DNA of 43,569 nucleotides from Zygnema cylindricum (GCA_037447655.1 JBBHKE010000457.1:92017-135585), one strand, 5' to 3'; positions 10,611 through 20,701 are shown, counted from the stretch's first letter. Translations and numbers: made by a program. Notes: a model not told the origin generated them from the sequence alone.

Positions 10611-10731
10611 GAAAATTTTGAGCGACGACACGCTGGAAAATGAATATAAGTACTCGAGGAGGTACATCATACATCACCATTTACAGAAAAATTTGAGCGA
10701 CGACACGCTGGACAATGAATATAAGTGTCGG
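10582..10731. repeat. 75-bp tandem duplication
   Basis: Two nearly identical 75-bp units (10582-10656 and 10657-10731), both starting AGGAGGTACATCATACATC. The period is 25 codons, so a 131-codon frame on the plus strand (10618-11013) passes through both copies as a repeated SDDTLENEYK segment. I cannot identify this frame and treat it as fortuitous. Confidence 0.9.
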
Positions 10732-11240
10732 GACGGCAACCAACGGAAATCGACAAATTTCGCACATGATATATACATTAAAAAATCCAACCGAAATCAC
10801 AAAAGTAATTTCTTAACGAACTTTCGTCGCGCTATTTTTGTTACCAGCCATTCGTCACACTATTTGAGGAAGCGCTCATTCGTCACGCGAAAAAGCAGAA
10901 ACCCTAAAAAAATGAGCTGGCATCTGACAAGCGTTTGCAAAGAGTACAAAACTTGTGTGGTACGATACCCTGGTCCGCACGTACATGGTATGCAAATGAT
11001 GATTTCGAGTTGAAGCTGGTCGGTGTAAAAAATATTTGACGATTTTCAATATACGATCTTATCTTACATGGTACCACTCATTCCCGAGCACGTGGATTAC
11101 AGACTACTCGAAAGAACACCGTTCAAATTTCAAAATATAGCATCCTGTAATGTTCTCCGTACAATTACAGGAAATCCTGATGGAACGCCACCCTACTTGC
11201 GGATGTACTAAAATTTGTCGTAAGGAAGTCCGCATCGAAA

Positions 11241-11322
11241 TGTTGTTGCGGAATGGCGCGTAGTGCACTATTTATGAGATACCATCCGATAGACAAGATC
11301 GGACCAAAATAGAAGTAACAGA
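11241..11322 (+). repeat. Dispersed repeat, copy 1
   Basis: About 82 bp around GCACTATTTATGAGATACC and GATAGACAAGATCGGAC, found again in the same orientation at 36320-36400 with roughly 80-85% agreement. Likely a remnant of an unrecognised dispersed element. Confidence 0.75.
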
Positions 11323-11420
11323 ATCTTCAAGTGGACCACTATGACACGACGAATCTCGTCGCGTACGAGTTACATTGTCGGTGCAAACTTTATTAAAATA
11401 GTAGTTTGTCTTCAAATGTA

Positions 11421-11568
11421 TTTGTTTAAGGGAATTGCTAATCGCAGAGACGATTTTTGCTGCGCGCAGATAGTTGTCAGAAATTGTACATTTGAAGTAC
11501 AGTTGCTACGTACCTTTAAGTTCAAATTAGACGGTCAATCCGTCGAACAGCTTTGACTGGCGGAATAT
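11421..11568 (+). repeat. Repeat E, left half (E1)
   Basis: It runs from TTTGTTTAAGGGAATTGCTA to GACTGGCGGAATAT. The last 91 bp (11478-11568) occur again at 17100-17190, on the other side of Cop-A, with one visible mismatch. The whole segment matches, inverted, the continuous copy at 24270-24464. E1 is thus the left part of a host repeat that Cop-A interrupts. Confidence 0.85.
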
Positions 11569-11570
11569 AT

Positions 11571-12012
11571 TGGAGGTGGATTGGCGGAAGCCATGAAATT
11601 GTACACAAGAGAAAGATCAATGCATTGGAGAGAGGAATTGATTTGTATTTGGGATGATTTCATTAAGTGAGAAGAGTCACTTATATACAAAATATACAAT
11701 GCTAATTACTGTGGAGTCTAAGCGCTCTACGGTGCGCTGTAACAAAGGGACCCTAGTCTAGATTCTAACAAATGTATGTAGGACAAAAGACTGGACCGTC
11801 GCCCAAAAGACTGAGCCGACGGTCAAAGGACTTGTACGTAAAAAGACTAGACCGACGTATGTAATGAAAAGGTACAAATGACTAGACCGACGTATGGAAG
11901 TACGGACAGGACCAAAACTGAGACGTCCGAATAAGACAGTCAACAAGACTTGACCGACGTAAGAAAAGTACAGACAAGACAAAAATAAACTGACGCTAAA
12001 TGTCCCTTAACA
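11571..12012 (-). repeat. Cop-A 3' LTR
   Basis: 442 bp, starting TGTTAAGGGACATTTAGCGT and ending CCACCTCCA on the minus strand, so TG...CA ended. Preceded by the polypurine tract. It contains the same series of CGTCGGTCyAGTC motifs as the 5' LTR. Confidence 0.92.
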
Positions 12013-12026
12013 CCCCCCCTCAAGCG
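12013..12026 (-). other. Cop-A polypurine tract
   Basis: CGCTTGAGGGGGGG on the minus strand abuts the 3' LTR directly. This is the expected position and composition of the plus-strand DNA primer of an LTR retrotransposon. Confidence 0.85.
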
Positions 12027-12064
12027 AAAACTAGGAAGTAGATTGAGATGAAAACAAAGGAAAT

Positions 12065-13689
12065 TTAGCCAAGAGGAAAAGGAAGACGAAGGCCAGAGGA
12101 GAGGCGGTGCTTCTCAAAGTGAGGGCGATGAAGAGCCTTGGTGAGATAATCGGCCATTTGGTCGGCGGATTTGACATAAAGAAACTGGAGAGTGCCATCT
12201 TCGACTCGCTCACGAGAGTAGTGATACTGAATGTCGATGTGCTTCGTCCGTTTGTGGTGAACAGGATTGTGGATCAAAGCAAGGGCTCCTAGTGAATCCG
12301 AAAAAATAGGAGTTGGGGCTGAAAGGGGAAACCCAAGATTGGAAAGCAAGGTCCAAAGCCAAACAGCTTACTTAGCGGCGTGACAAGCCGCCATATATTC
12401 CGCCCTAGTGCTGGAGCATGCCGTGGTAGGTTGCTTTCTACATGACCAAGAGATAAGACCATTGCCCAAAAAGAAGCACGAGCCAGTGTTGGAACGATTG
12501 GGAAAGCTCATCTTGTGCCCAATCCGAATCAAAAAAACCTGTAAGAGCACTGGAGCCAGAGGAAGAATATCTGAGACAAAGAGTTTTAGTGCCCTGTAGA
12601 TAACAAAAGACACGTTTGGCTGCGGCAAGATGATCAAGAGAAGGACGTTGAAAGAATTTACTGAGTTTAGTGACAGCTGTGGCAATGTCAAGGCGTGTGG
12701 CTTGCATGGCGTACATAAGGGCCCTGACCATCGGGTGGCTTGCATGGCGTACATAAGGGCCCTGACCATCGAGCAGTAAGTGGCATGGAGGGAGGGGGAG
12801 AGAAGAGAGTCAGCGGAAGGGAGGAGAGGGGCATTGGCATCTAAAGGAGTGGAAAGGGATGAGCACTCTGCCATGCCAAAGCGTTCCAAAAGATCAGAGA
12901 TAAAGATCTCCTGAGAGAGAGAGAGGGTGCGAGTCGAGCGATTACAAGAAACTTGAATGCCCAAATAAAAAGTGAGCTCACCTAGATTGGCCATGTCAAA
13001 ATGGGTCTGAAGGAGAGATTTGACAGTGGAGATTTCAGAGAGGGAAGGACCAACAAGAAGGAGATCGTCAACAAAGATGGCAACAATGATCAATGAGGTG
13101 CCAGAGCCACGAGAGTGAATGCTAAAATCGGCATCAATTCGGGTAAATCCTTCTTTCCGCATAATGGCATCTATGGTATGGTTCCAAACACGTGGGGATT
13201 GCTTTAATCCATATATTGTTTTAATGAGATGGCAAACCAGATGTTCAGATCCAGGGGAAATATAGCCTTCACGTTGATGCATGTAAATGTCCTCGGACAA
13301 GATCCCATTTAAGAAGGCATTTTTAACATCCATCTGATGAACATGGAAATCATGTTCAGCAGCTAAAGCAAGTAAAGTGCGGATAGATGTCAACCGGGCA
13401 ACAGGAGCAAAGGTTTCAGTGAAATCTATACCTTCGATTTGGGAAAAGCCTTTCGCCACCAAGCGAGCTTTGTATTTGTCCACGGAACCATCCGCTTTTT
13501 GTTTTACACGGAAGACCCATTTCGAACCGATTCCTTTCTTTCAGGGGGAATAGGAACAAGATTCCATGTTTTGTTGGAAAGTAAGGCATTGAATTCTGCA
13601 TCAGGGGCAGTTTTCCAAAGGGAGGCATCAGGTCGTTTTAGGGCAGCCTTGAGAGAGGGGGGCTGAAATAAGAGAGGCAGAGGCCCCAT
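12065..13689 (-). pseudogene. Cop-A reverse transcriptase and RNase H, broken
   Basis: The segment opens with LSNKTWNLVPIPP, then KARLVAKGFSQ, MDVKNAFLNG, YGLKQSPRVW and the catalytic FVDDLLLVG, and ends in RNase H with TRAEYMAACHAAK and the C-terminal HIDIQYHYSRERVEDG, all typical of copia pol. RT copies the genomic RNA and RNase H removes the template. Lesions seen: a frame change near 13500, a 38-bp tandem duplication (12697-12734 and 12735-12772) that shifts frame, a compensating change near 12500, and TAA at 12370-12368 where a Glu or Gln codon is usual. Confidence 0.93.
12697..12772. repeat. 38-bp tandem duplication inside Cop-A RT
   Basis: GTGGCTTGCATGGCGTACAT... is present twice in direct succession (12697-12734 and 12735-12772). 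Thirty-eight is not a multiple of three, so RT is thrown out of frame. The two units are almost identical, so the event postdates most other decay of the element. Confidence 0.93.
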
Positions 13690-14368
13690 CCGAGTAAGCG
13701 TAAGCTAGAGAGGCGTGGCCTATGGAAGTAATAAGACGAGAGGGGGGAACTCTAGAGCCTCCGGGGTTTCGGCGAGGTAAAGGAGAGGGGTAAGGAAGAG
13801 GGGAAGGCTCACGATCGGGAAGTGAAGGCTTTAGAGGAGCAAAAGACCCAAGAAGAGGTGAGTGGGAAAAAATTGTGGGAGAAAGATTGTCAAAAAGAGG
13901 ATCATCTTGGGAAAGAGGGGGAGAAGAGGAATTATCTTTAGAATTTGTGACAGGATGAAGAGGAAAGGCAGTTGAGTGGCTCGAGTGAGTGATGGGAGCA
14001 ACTGGGAATATAAGGGGGGTAGGAGAAGATGGAGGAGGAGGGAGACTTGAAGATGATGAGGGGGAAAAAATGGGAGGTTTAAGAGGAGAAGGGTGGGAAG
14101 GTGTAAGGTAGGTGAATTTAGATGGCTGAAGAGATTCAAGGGGAAGGTTTGGGGGAAGAGGGTCATAGAGGTTGAGGGAAGGAAAGTCAGATAATGGGGG
14201 AAGAGGGGAAGGGAAGGGCATACGAGACAAGGTTTGGAGAAGTGGCGTTTCGTTGAAAATTACTTCTCTGGTGGTGATGACACGATGCTGAGACGAGCTC
14301 CAGATGCGGTACGCTTTGGAATTTGGAGCGTACCCAAGAAAAATGCCACGCAATGCGCGAGCGCCCAA
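13628..14368 (-). pseudogene. Cop-A integrase C-terminal part and linker
   Basis: It begins ARALRGIFLGYAPNSKAYRIW, the conserved end of copia integrase, followed by a long Pro/Ser-rich linker (PSPLPPLSDFP and similar) that normally separates integrase from RT. The linker composition explains the AGGGG-rich plus strand here. Confidence 0.85.
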
Positions 14369-14395
14369 TTTGCCGTCCGATTGGAGGAGGTCTTT

Positions 14396-15061
14396 CTACC
14401 ACGCTTCACAACCAAAGATTTTAAGGTGGCGTATATCTGGTTTGACAAAGGACCATGCTTCCATTGGAGTAGATTTTGGTAAAGCGTTGGTGGGACAAAG
14501 ATTGCATAAGTAATTTGCGCAAACGACAACCTCTGCCCAAAATTCATAAGGCAAATTTGCAAAATACAGCATAGAGCGTGACATGTCATGTAATGTTCGA
14601 TTGTACTTTTTTGCAATGTCGTTTTGTTGTGGCGTCCGAGGCGCCGTTAAATGACGTGAGATTCCATGTTGCATGAGAAATTCAGAAAACTGGTTGGACA
14701 AAAATTCGCCACCGTTATCACTGCGCAAGACCTTGATTCGTTTGTTGTGAAAATTTTCTGCCAACGTCTTAAATTCTTGAAATCGGGCAAAAGTGTCAGA
14801 TTTATGACAAGTTGGATACACGTGTGAAAAACAAGTGGCGTGGTCAATGAAAGTGACAAAATACAAAGATCCACTGTAGCTACGAGTGCGCATGGGACCA
14901 CACACGTCAGTGTGTACAAGTGCAAGTGGTTCAGTGATGACGGTAGTACTACTAGAAAATGAGTGACGCGGCATTTTTCCTTGCACGCAACCGTGACAAA
15001 AATCCAAAGATTTGTTAGAGAATGAATTTAGTCTAGTTAGAAGATTTGGCAATGTACGCAA
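14396..15061 (-). pseudogene. Cop-A integrase core
   Basis: Catalytic aspartates are visible in VHTDVCGPM and LRSDNGGEF. The third catalytic residue should be Glu in a string like NGVAERKNR; here the string is NDIAKKYNR, so the Glu is replaced by Lys and the enzyme would be inactive. The N-terminal zinc finger is represented by FCHGCVQGK. The frame ends at 14396 in CEAW, where the ancestor continued into the C-terminal part. Confidence 0.9.
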
Positions 15062-15500
15062 CTTTCGCTATTTAAATGCCCATATCTTAAATGCCAAAGT
15101 GGAAAACTTTCGACGCTAACACTTAAAGCAAATATCTTTGGCGTACTATACGATTGTAGGACGTACATAGAATCTCTTGCTACTCCAAAACCTACAGTAT
15201 TGTTGTCTTTTCTATCATAAAAAGTTACTCTATCATTATTAAATTCAGCTTTTAAGCCGTCAGAAGTGGCGACTTTCACAGAAAATAAATTCCTAGCTAG
15301 ACTAGGAACAAAGAGTACGTTCTGAATGTGAATAGACACATTAGGGACGTTGACGTTGCCAGAATGAGTAGCCAACAGAATGCGGTCGTCGCCTAAACGA
15401 ATCTGCATAGGAGATGATAGAGAAGAAAGGTGAGTGAACCAATCAGATCGTGGTGAAAGGTGGTGACTTGCACCACTATCTATTAGCCAATCGACGAGGT
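15037..15500 (-). pseudogene. Cop-A protease and pre-integrase segment
   Basis: The frame contains DWLIDSGASHHL, the aspartic protease active site (DSGAS), then NVLFVPSLARNLFSV and the pre-integrase WHLRYGHLN. It is in a different frame from gag: gag ends at TAA 15485-15483 overlapping this segment. Copia elements normally keep gag and pol in one frame, so I infer a small indel rather than programmed frameshifting. Confidence 0.88.
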
Positions 15501-16667
15501 TTGAGATAGAAAAGCATACCCTTGTGGAAATTGAGTATCCGGAGTGACATAATTTGGGATATGATGGGCAACATTGCCATATCCAAATTCTGGTGAGGGA
15601 GGGAGGACAAAAGGGGAAGCTACTGGAGTGGGAAAATTAGAGTGAAAATGTGGGGAGAAAGCGGTCGACCAATGGAGGTTAACGGGGTTTGAAGAGGCAT
15701 AGTGCGCTGCGGCGTTAGAAGATTGTGGAAAGGATGGAGAAGGGGAATAATGGTGAGGATAAGGAAAATTTGGAGGGAAAGAAATGTGTGGAGGGAGTGG
15801 GGGGGTGGGAAGAACTGGTGGGTTGACATGGGCAGCTTTGGCATTCCCTCCAGTTTTAGGGGGATTGGAAGCCTCAGCTGCTTTCCGCCTCGCCAATTTT
15901 CGACAGTCTTCAACGACATGTCCTTTTGTTTTGCAGTAGGCGCAAAACAAACGCTGCACCCCCCTAGAGTTAGTCTTCTGATTTTCGGCAATAAAGGCAT
16001 TTGCATTAGAGAGATTTGGAGTAGAAAAAGAGAGAAGTTTTGTCTCTTCATGCAAAAGTTTGCCACAAAGTGAGTGAAAGGGAATGGATTGGTCTAGATT
16101 GTCAAACGAGGAAATGAAACGGGAAAAGGTTTCAGCGAGTCCTCCCAAAAGGGTTGAGGAGAGGTCCTCGTCGGAAAGATGCACGCCTATCATGGTGCAT
16201 TTTCCGGCCGACAATTCGACTGTGCTAATCCAATCCTGCATAGATTCCGACGACTTTTTCATGGAGTTAAAAAACACTCGTTTTTGAACTCGGCGAGCGG
16301 CCCATCCGGTTTGAATGTAAGCTGCTTGAAGACGACTCCAAGCCTCGGGGGAAGAGGAGGCGACGCGAATAAGACGAGTGCGCTCGGTAGTAAGTGACAT
16401 CACTAGACGAGCGTGCGCATCCTCATCCTTTTGTTTCCATGTAGATATTGCCAACTCTTTGGTAGCTTTTTCTGCTGGTGTATCAGTAGAGGAAAGGATA
16501 GGTAGTTTTGAAATTCCTATAAAATGGTCTCAAATCTTCTCGTGTTTGAAAAAATGCATGGCTGAAAATGACCAGTCATAAAAGTTTTGGCCATCAAACT
16601 TCTGGATAGTATTAGAAGTGGCATGGCTAGGCCTATAACCTATTGGAGGTGGATTGGCGGAAGCCAT
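15483..16667 (-). pseudogene. Cop-A gag, with an in-frame stop
   Basis: Gag forms the virus-like particle and binds RNA. The frame reads TIQKFDGQNFYDWSFSAM, then a TGA at 16532-16530 in place of the usual Trp, then a long open part with the CCHC knuckle CAYCKTKGHVVEDC and a Pro/His-rich tail. The ATG at 16667 lies 24 bp inside the 5' LTR and reads across the LTR border and the primer site. The original start was more likely at the CATGCCACT near 16624, now out of frame by one base. Confidence 0.88.
16623..16642 (-). other. Cop-A primer binding site, half-tRNA type
   Basis: Directly after the 5' LTR the minus strand reads ATAGGTTATAGGCCTAGCC. It matches, with about two changes over 14 bases, AGGTTATGGGCCCA, the complement of the initiator tRNA-Met anticodon arm used by Drosophila copia. 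The better-preserved site in Cop-C supports this reading. Confidence 0.6.
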
Positions 16668-17086
16668 GAAATTGTACACAAGAGAAAGATCAATGCATTA
16701 GAGAGAGGAATTGACTTGTATTTGGGATGATTTCATTAAGTGAGAAGAGTCACTTATTTACAAAAATATACAGTGCTATTACTGTGGAGTCTAAGCGCTC
16801 TACGGTGCGCTGTAACAAAGTAATCTTAGTCTAGATTCTAACAAATGTATGTAAGACAAAAGACTGGACCGTCGGCTAAAAGACTGGACCGACGGTCAAA
16901 GGACTTCTACGTAAAGGACTAGACCGACGTATGTAACGAAAAGGAACAATTGACTGGACCGACGTATGGAAGTACGGACAGGACCAAAAAGTGAGACGTG
17001 CGGACAAGTCGGTCAACAAGACTTGACCACGTAAGAAAACGTGACGAACAAGACAAAAAATATCCTACGCTAAATGTCCTGTAACA
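16644..17086 (-). repeat. Cop-A 5' LTR
   Basis: 443 bp, TGTTACAGGACATTTAGCG at the outer end, CCACCTCCA at the inner end. Four copies of GACTGGACCGACG-like motif (plus-strand starts 16862, 16882, 16917, 16952) lie in the U3 side and could be enhancer-type repeats. Confidence 0.92.
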
Positions 17087-17099
17087 ACTGAAATTGTAA

Positions 17100-17245
17100 C
17101 AGAAATTGTACATTTGAAGGACAGTTGCTACGTACCTTTAAGTTCAAATTAGACGGTCAATCCGTCGAACAGCTTTGACTGGCGGAATATTGTTACCGCG
17201 GCTAAAAAACTGTCGCGCTTGCGAACGTCGACCGTCATAAAAAAA
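17100..17245 (+). repeat. Repeat E, right half (E2)
   Basis: It begins with the 91-bp block shared with E1 (17100-17190) and continues with ATTGTTACCGCGGC ... GCGAACGTCGACCGTCATAA, which matches the other half of the inverted full copy at 24270-24464. Between the 5' LTR end and this block lie 13 bp (CTGAAATTGTAA) that resemble the block's own start. Confidence 0.85.
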
Positions 17246-17254
17246 ATAAAAAAA

Positions 17255-17678
17255 TCACACGGCCGGCGCAGGTTTACTGTAACAAAACTGCGGCAGCCAC
17301 ATATAAATAAAATGGCTGCGCGCAGATAGTTCATACTGACATTTGACTTGGACGCTAACACAAATTAAAGGACGACGTACAACATGTATGAACTCGCACG
17401 AAACGAAATAAACTTCGTATATAGAATAAAAAAACGTACCAGCTTTTAAATATCGATGAAACTAAAACGACGCGTCGTCACGCGCGACCAAATGAAATCA
17501 CACTATTTACGAATTAACACCTCTACAGAACGTACTTCACGGGTTCAGCGTCCCGGGTTCGCGAGTAGATTTCATTTTTGCGTCCAAGTCAAATGTGTGT
17601 GAACTACCTGCGCGCAGCCATTTTATTTATATGTGGCTGCCGCAGTTTTGTTACAGTAAACCTCCGCCGGCCGTGTGA
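17255..17678. mobile_element. Inverted-repeat element with ~100-bp arms
   Basis: Arm 17255-17354 (TCACACGGCCGGCGCAGG ... ACTTGGACGC) is repeated inverted at 17580-17678 with only a few differences; the 225-bp middle has no coding sequence. The layout fits a MITE or foldback element. The arms share GCTGCGCGCAGATAGTT with repeat E, suggesting a common origin. No target duplication is obvious because both flanks are A/T runs. Confidence 0.8.
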
Positions 17679-17913
17679 ATTGTTTTTTGTTTTGCCCTTT
17701 TTCTAAAAGGGAAAAGCATTGTAGTCGCCTTCGTCTCTGGTGACAACGAGAATTGACCGTCGATGTTTTTTGTGTAAGATGTTGAGCCGTTGAGGCTTTT
17801 GAGTTATGATTGGCGTCTTTGGTGACAAAGGAAAGAGAAACGTGGTACAATCCTATTAGTTGTATTTCACGTAGTTGTAGTGGTATGATAAAGTCCAGAC
17901 AAAATCGACGTCA

Positions 17914-18300
17914 CGCCAAAATGTCGTGTTATCAATACCGGTTGAGTAACGTACAGTATCGTACGCTAAATTTTTTCGCGTGCGATTACGTACATCACGC
18001 CGATGTGTCGCTTTGTCAATATCCGTACACGCCAAAATGTCGTGTTACCCATACCGGTGAAGAAACGTACAGTATCGAACTTTAATTTTTTGCGCGTGCG
18101 ATCCCGTCACATCACGCCATGTTGTTGTGTTCTCAATTTCCGTACACTACTGTTATTTCAGTGTTGGGTGACGTACGATGTGTCGTGATATCAATACCGG
18201 TACAGTAACGTACAGTTTCGCACTTAATCATGGCGCGTGCGATCTCGTCACACCACGCCACGTTGTCGTGTTCTCAATATCCGTACACTACAAAGGGAAT
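17914..18300 (+). repeat. Tandem repeat of a CGTAC-rich unit, three copies
   Basis: Units start at ATGTCGTG 17921, 18037 and 18180 (periods 116 and 143). Each has ATCAATACCGG, a CGTACAGTATCG-like word, GCGCGTGCGATC and TATCCGTACAC in that order. A fourth copy lies at 24003-24135 and a fragment at 23612-23660, all in the same orientation. Confidence 0.8.
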
Positions 18301-18305
18301 CGTAA

Positions 18306-19480
18306 ATAGAGTAGATAACGCTAATTCGGTCGCATTAAATTTCGACTCTATCACGTTAAATAGAGTAAATGATTCGAATTTTTTCATTATACTATTTAAG
18401 GTAAATTTTAATTAGCGTAAAAAATCCTAATATAGGTTCGTTTTAAATAATGTGGAGTACGGACAACGTCTGACTGTGCAAAATTGTAATTTTATAAGTA
18501 AAAAGGTACAAATAATAATTTAATAGAATCGCGCTCGCATGTGAAATTGCACTAAACAAAAAAAAAAAATCGCATCGAAAAAAACCCGTTTGCATAGCTC
18601 CGTTTGTCGACAACATTCTCGCCCGTGTGAACATTTACATGAATTTACATGTGAAAATTTTATTGTTAAACGACAACAACAACAGTATGAGTTGAGACAA
18701 ATAGTATATATCTATGAGACAAATAGAACTAACGTCATAATGACGTCGAAATCTACGGGCTGACGGTTTTCGTATGTCTAAATAATTTAGTGTTTATAAT
18801 TACAGCACGGATAAACATAAGCTAGTATAGAGTACTTAAATAAAGTAGAATAAATTTCCTCTGTGAAAAGGTTCTATCAAAATATTAGCGTTTACAACTC
18901 TAATTGTTTTTTTTTTTGTTTTTTTGCTCTAATTTTTTCTTTAATATAATTACAATTCGCGGTGTACCGTAATTTCAGTCTTGGCGTCACGTACGATTTT
19001 CGTACATGGTACGCACTGTACTATCGCATTGTACATGGTAAAGACTACGACGATGCCAAGTGGATGGTTTAATTCGCGTTTCGCTCATGTAGGAGGTTTG
19101 ATTAGGTGTAAAAGTTTCACATTGATTTGAGCGTTCGATCTCAATCTAATGAACGATATGAATGAATGGATTGAATATATCATGTAGTATTAAGTATTTT
19201 AATGTTAAATCTAGAATACACATTAAACCATTAGCCATATTCAACCATTATTTGTTTAAACAGAATACAAATGGTTTTTGTTTATTTTATATTAAGGTGT
19301 TGCATGTCTATTTTTAATATTCTTTTTTATCAATACATAATATCACAAAAAAAGAAAACAAAAAAAAGACAAACAAAATAAATAACCACAATACAATCTT
19401 GATCACATAACAAAAACGCAAGAAACAAATGTAAACATAACAAAGAAAAAAATGAGAAAAAAAACCATCAAACTTAACTA
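18306..19480. other. AT-rich non-coding stretch
   Basis: Homopolymer runs and short frames only. No gene, RNA gene or transposon domain recognised. Confidence 0.5.
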
Positions 19481-19481
19481 G

Positions 19482-20015
19482 GATTCAACCAACTTAGTCT
19501 AAAGACTCAGATGGTTGGAACAACATCATTATCAGCTTGATGGCTGATTAACACTACAAACACGTATTTTCTTTTATATTTTTTGATAGTTAGAATATGT
19601 TGGTTACTTTAAGTATTTTTTTTTGTTTTCGATCAAGTACCTTAGTCGAAGATCCAGATGGTTGCATAAACATCATTATCAGCTCAAATGTTGACTAACA
19701 TTACAATCACTTCTTATTTATTAATTTTCGTTGTTTATTTTAGTCGTTTAATTACTTTGTGTACTTTGTTTTTTTTTTTTTTTGTGATCAACCAACTTAG
19801 TCCTAAGACTTAGAAGGTTGCATAAACATCACTATCAGCTCGGAGGCTGACCAACATTACAAACACTTGTTTTCAATCATAATACTTGTTTGTTATAATA
19901 CATTGTTACTTTGAATTTTTTTTTTTTGTTTTTCCGATCAATCAACTTAGTCTAAAGACCAAGAAAGTTGTTGAACATCATATCGGCTCAAAGGCTGACG
20001 AACATTACAAAAATT
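19482..20015 (+). repeat. Four ~150-bp tandem repeats with conserved hairpins
   Basis: Units begin near 19482, 19631, 19786 and 19936 (periods 149, 155, 150). Each has CAACCAACTTAGTC-like and GACTCAGATGGTTG-like halves that can pair, then CATCATTATCAGC..GGCTGA, a second small stem, ACATTACAAACAC, and a T-run. In units 2 and 4 the second stem changes base but stays paired through G-T wobbles. Confidence 0.85.
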
Positions 20016-20069
20016 GGTATATACTTTGAATACTTTGAATACTTTGTAGTTTACCAGTAGTTTCCCAGT

Positions 20070-20272
20070 AGTTTCATATATCATCATCATCATCATCATC
20101 ATCGTCATCATCATCGTCATCATCATCGTCAACAACATCATCATCATCATCATCATCTTCATCTTCATTATCCTCATTATCATCATCATCGTCGTCATCA
20201 TCATCATCGTGATCATCATCATCGTCAACATCTTCATCATTACATCATTATCATCATCATCATCATCATTAT

Positions 20273-20310
<38 letters not shown>

Positions 20311-20462
20311 AGTCATCATAATCGCAACATCATCGTCATCATCATCGTCATCATCATCATCATCATCGTCATCATCATCATCATCATCGTAATCATCATC
20401 GTAATCATCATCATCATCATCATCATTATCATTACATCATCATCATCTTCATCATCATCATT

Positions 20463-20495
<33 letters not shown>

Positions 20496-20663
20496 TTCAT
20501 CATCTTCATCATTACAGTATCATCATCAACAATATTATCATCATCATCATCAACATCATGATCATGATCATCATGATCATCATCATCACGATCATGATCA
20601 TCATGATCATCATCATCACCATGATCATGATCGTCATTATCATCATCATTATCAACATCATCG

Positions 20664-20701
<38 letters not shown>

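Larger units (their letters stand above)
10369..11206. mobile_element. MITE-like element with short terminal inverted repeats
   Basis: GGGTGGCGTCCCATCAG at 10369-10385 faces its complement CTGATGGAACGCCACCC at 11177-11193, one mismatch over 17 bp. The span is roughly 0.83 kb with no transposase. A clean target duplication is not visible, so the exact ends are uncertain. Inside are the 75-bp duplication and a hairpin listed separately. Confidence 0.4.
11571..17086 (-). mobile_element. Cop-A: Ty1/copia LTR retrotransposon, decayed
   Basis: Complete in layout: 5' LTR 17086-16644, primer site next to it, gag, protease, integrase, reverse transcriptase, RNase H, a purine tract GAGGGGGGG at 12020-12013, and 3' LTR 12012-11571. 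Order PR-IN-RT-RH defines copia. The LTRs differ at roughly forty positions over 443 bp by eye, so it is an old insertion. Coding capacity is lost by a TGA in gag, several frame changes, a 38-bp tandem duplication in RT and a TAA in RNase H. No 5-bp target duplication is evident; instead 91-bp direct repeats flank it. Confidence 0.93.

Noticed and set aside
15483-15500. Programmed frameshift between Cop-A gag and pol
   Set aside because: Copia elements normally use one frame, no clear slippery site is visible, and the element has many other lesions, so a simple indel is more likely.
19482-20015. CRISPR array
   Set aside because: Repeats are ~75 bp with T-run spacers of similar sequence, in a plant genome; no cas genes.
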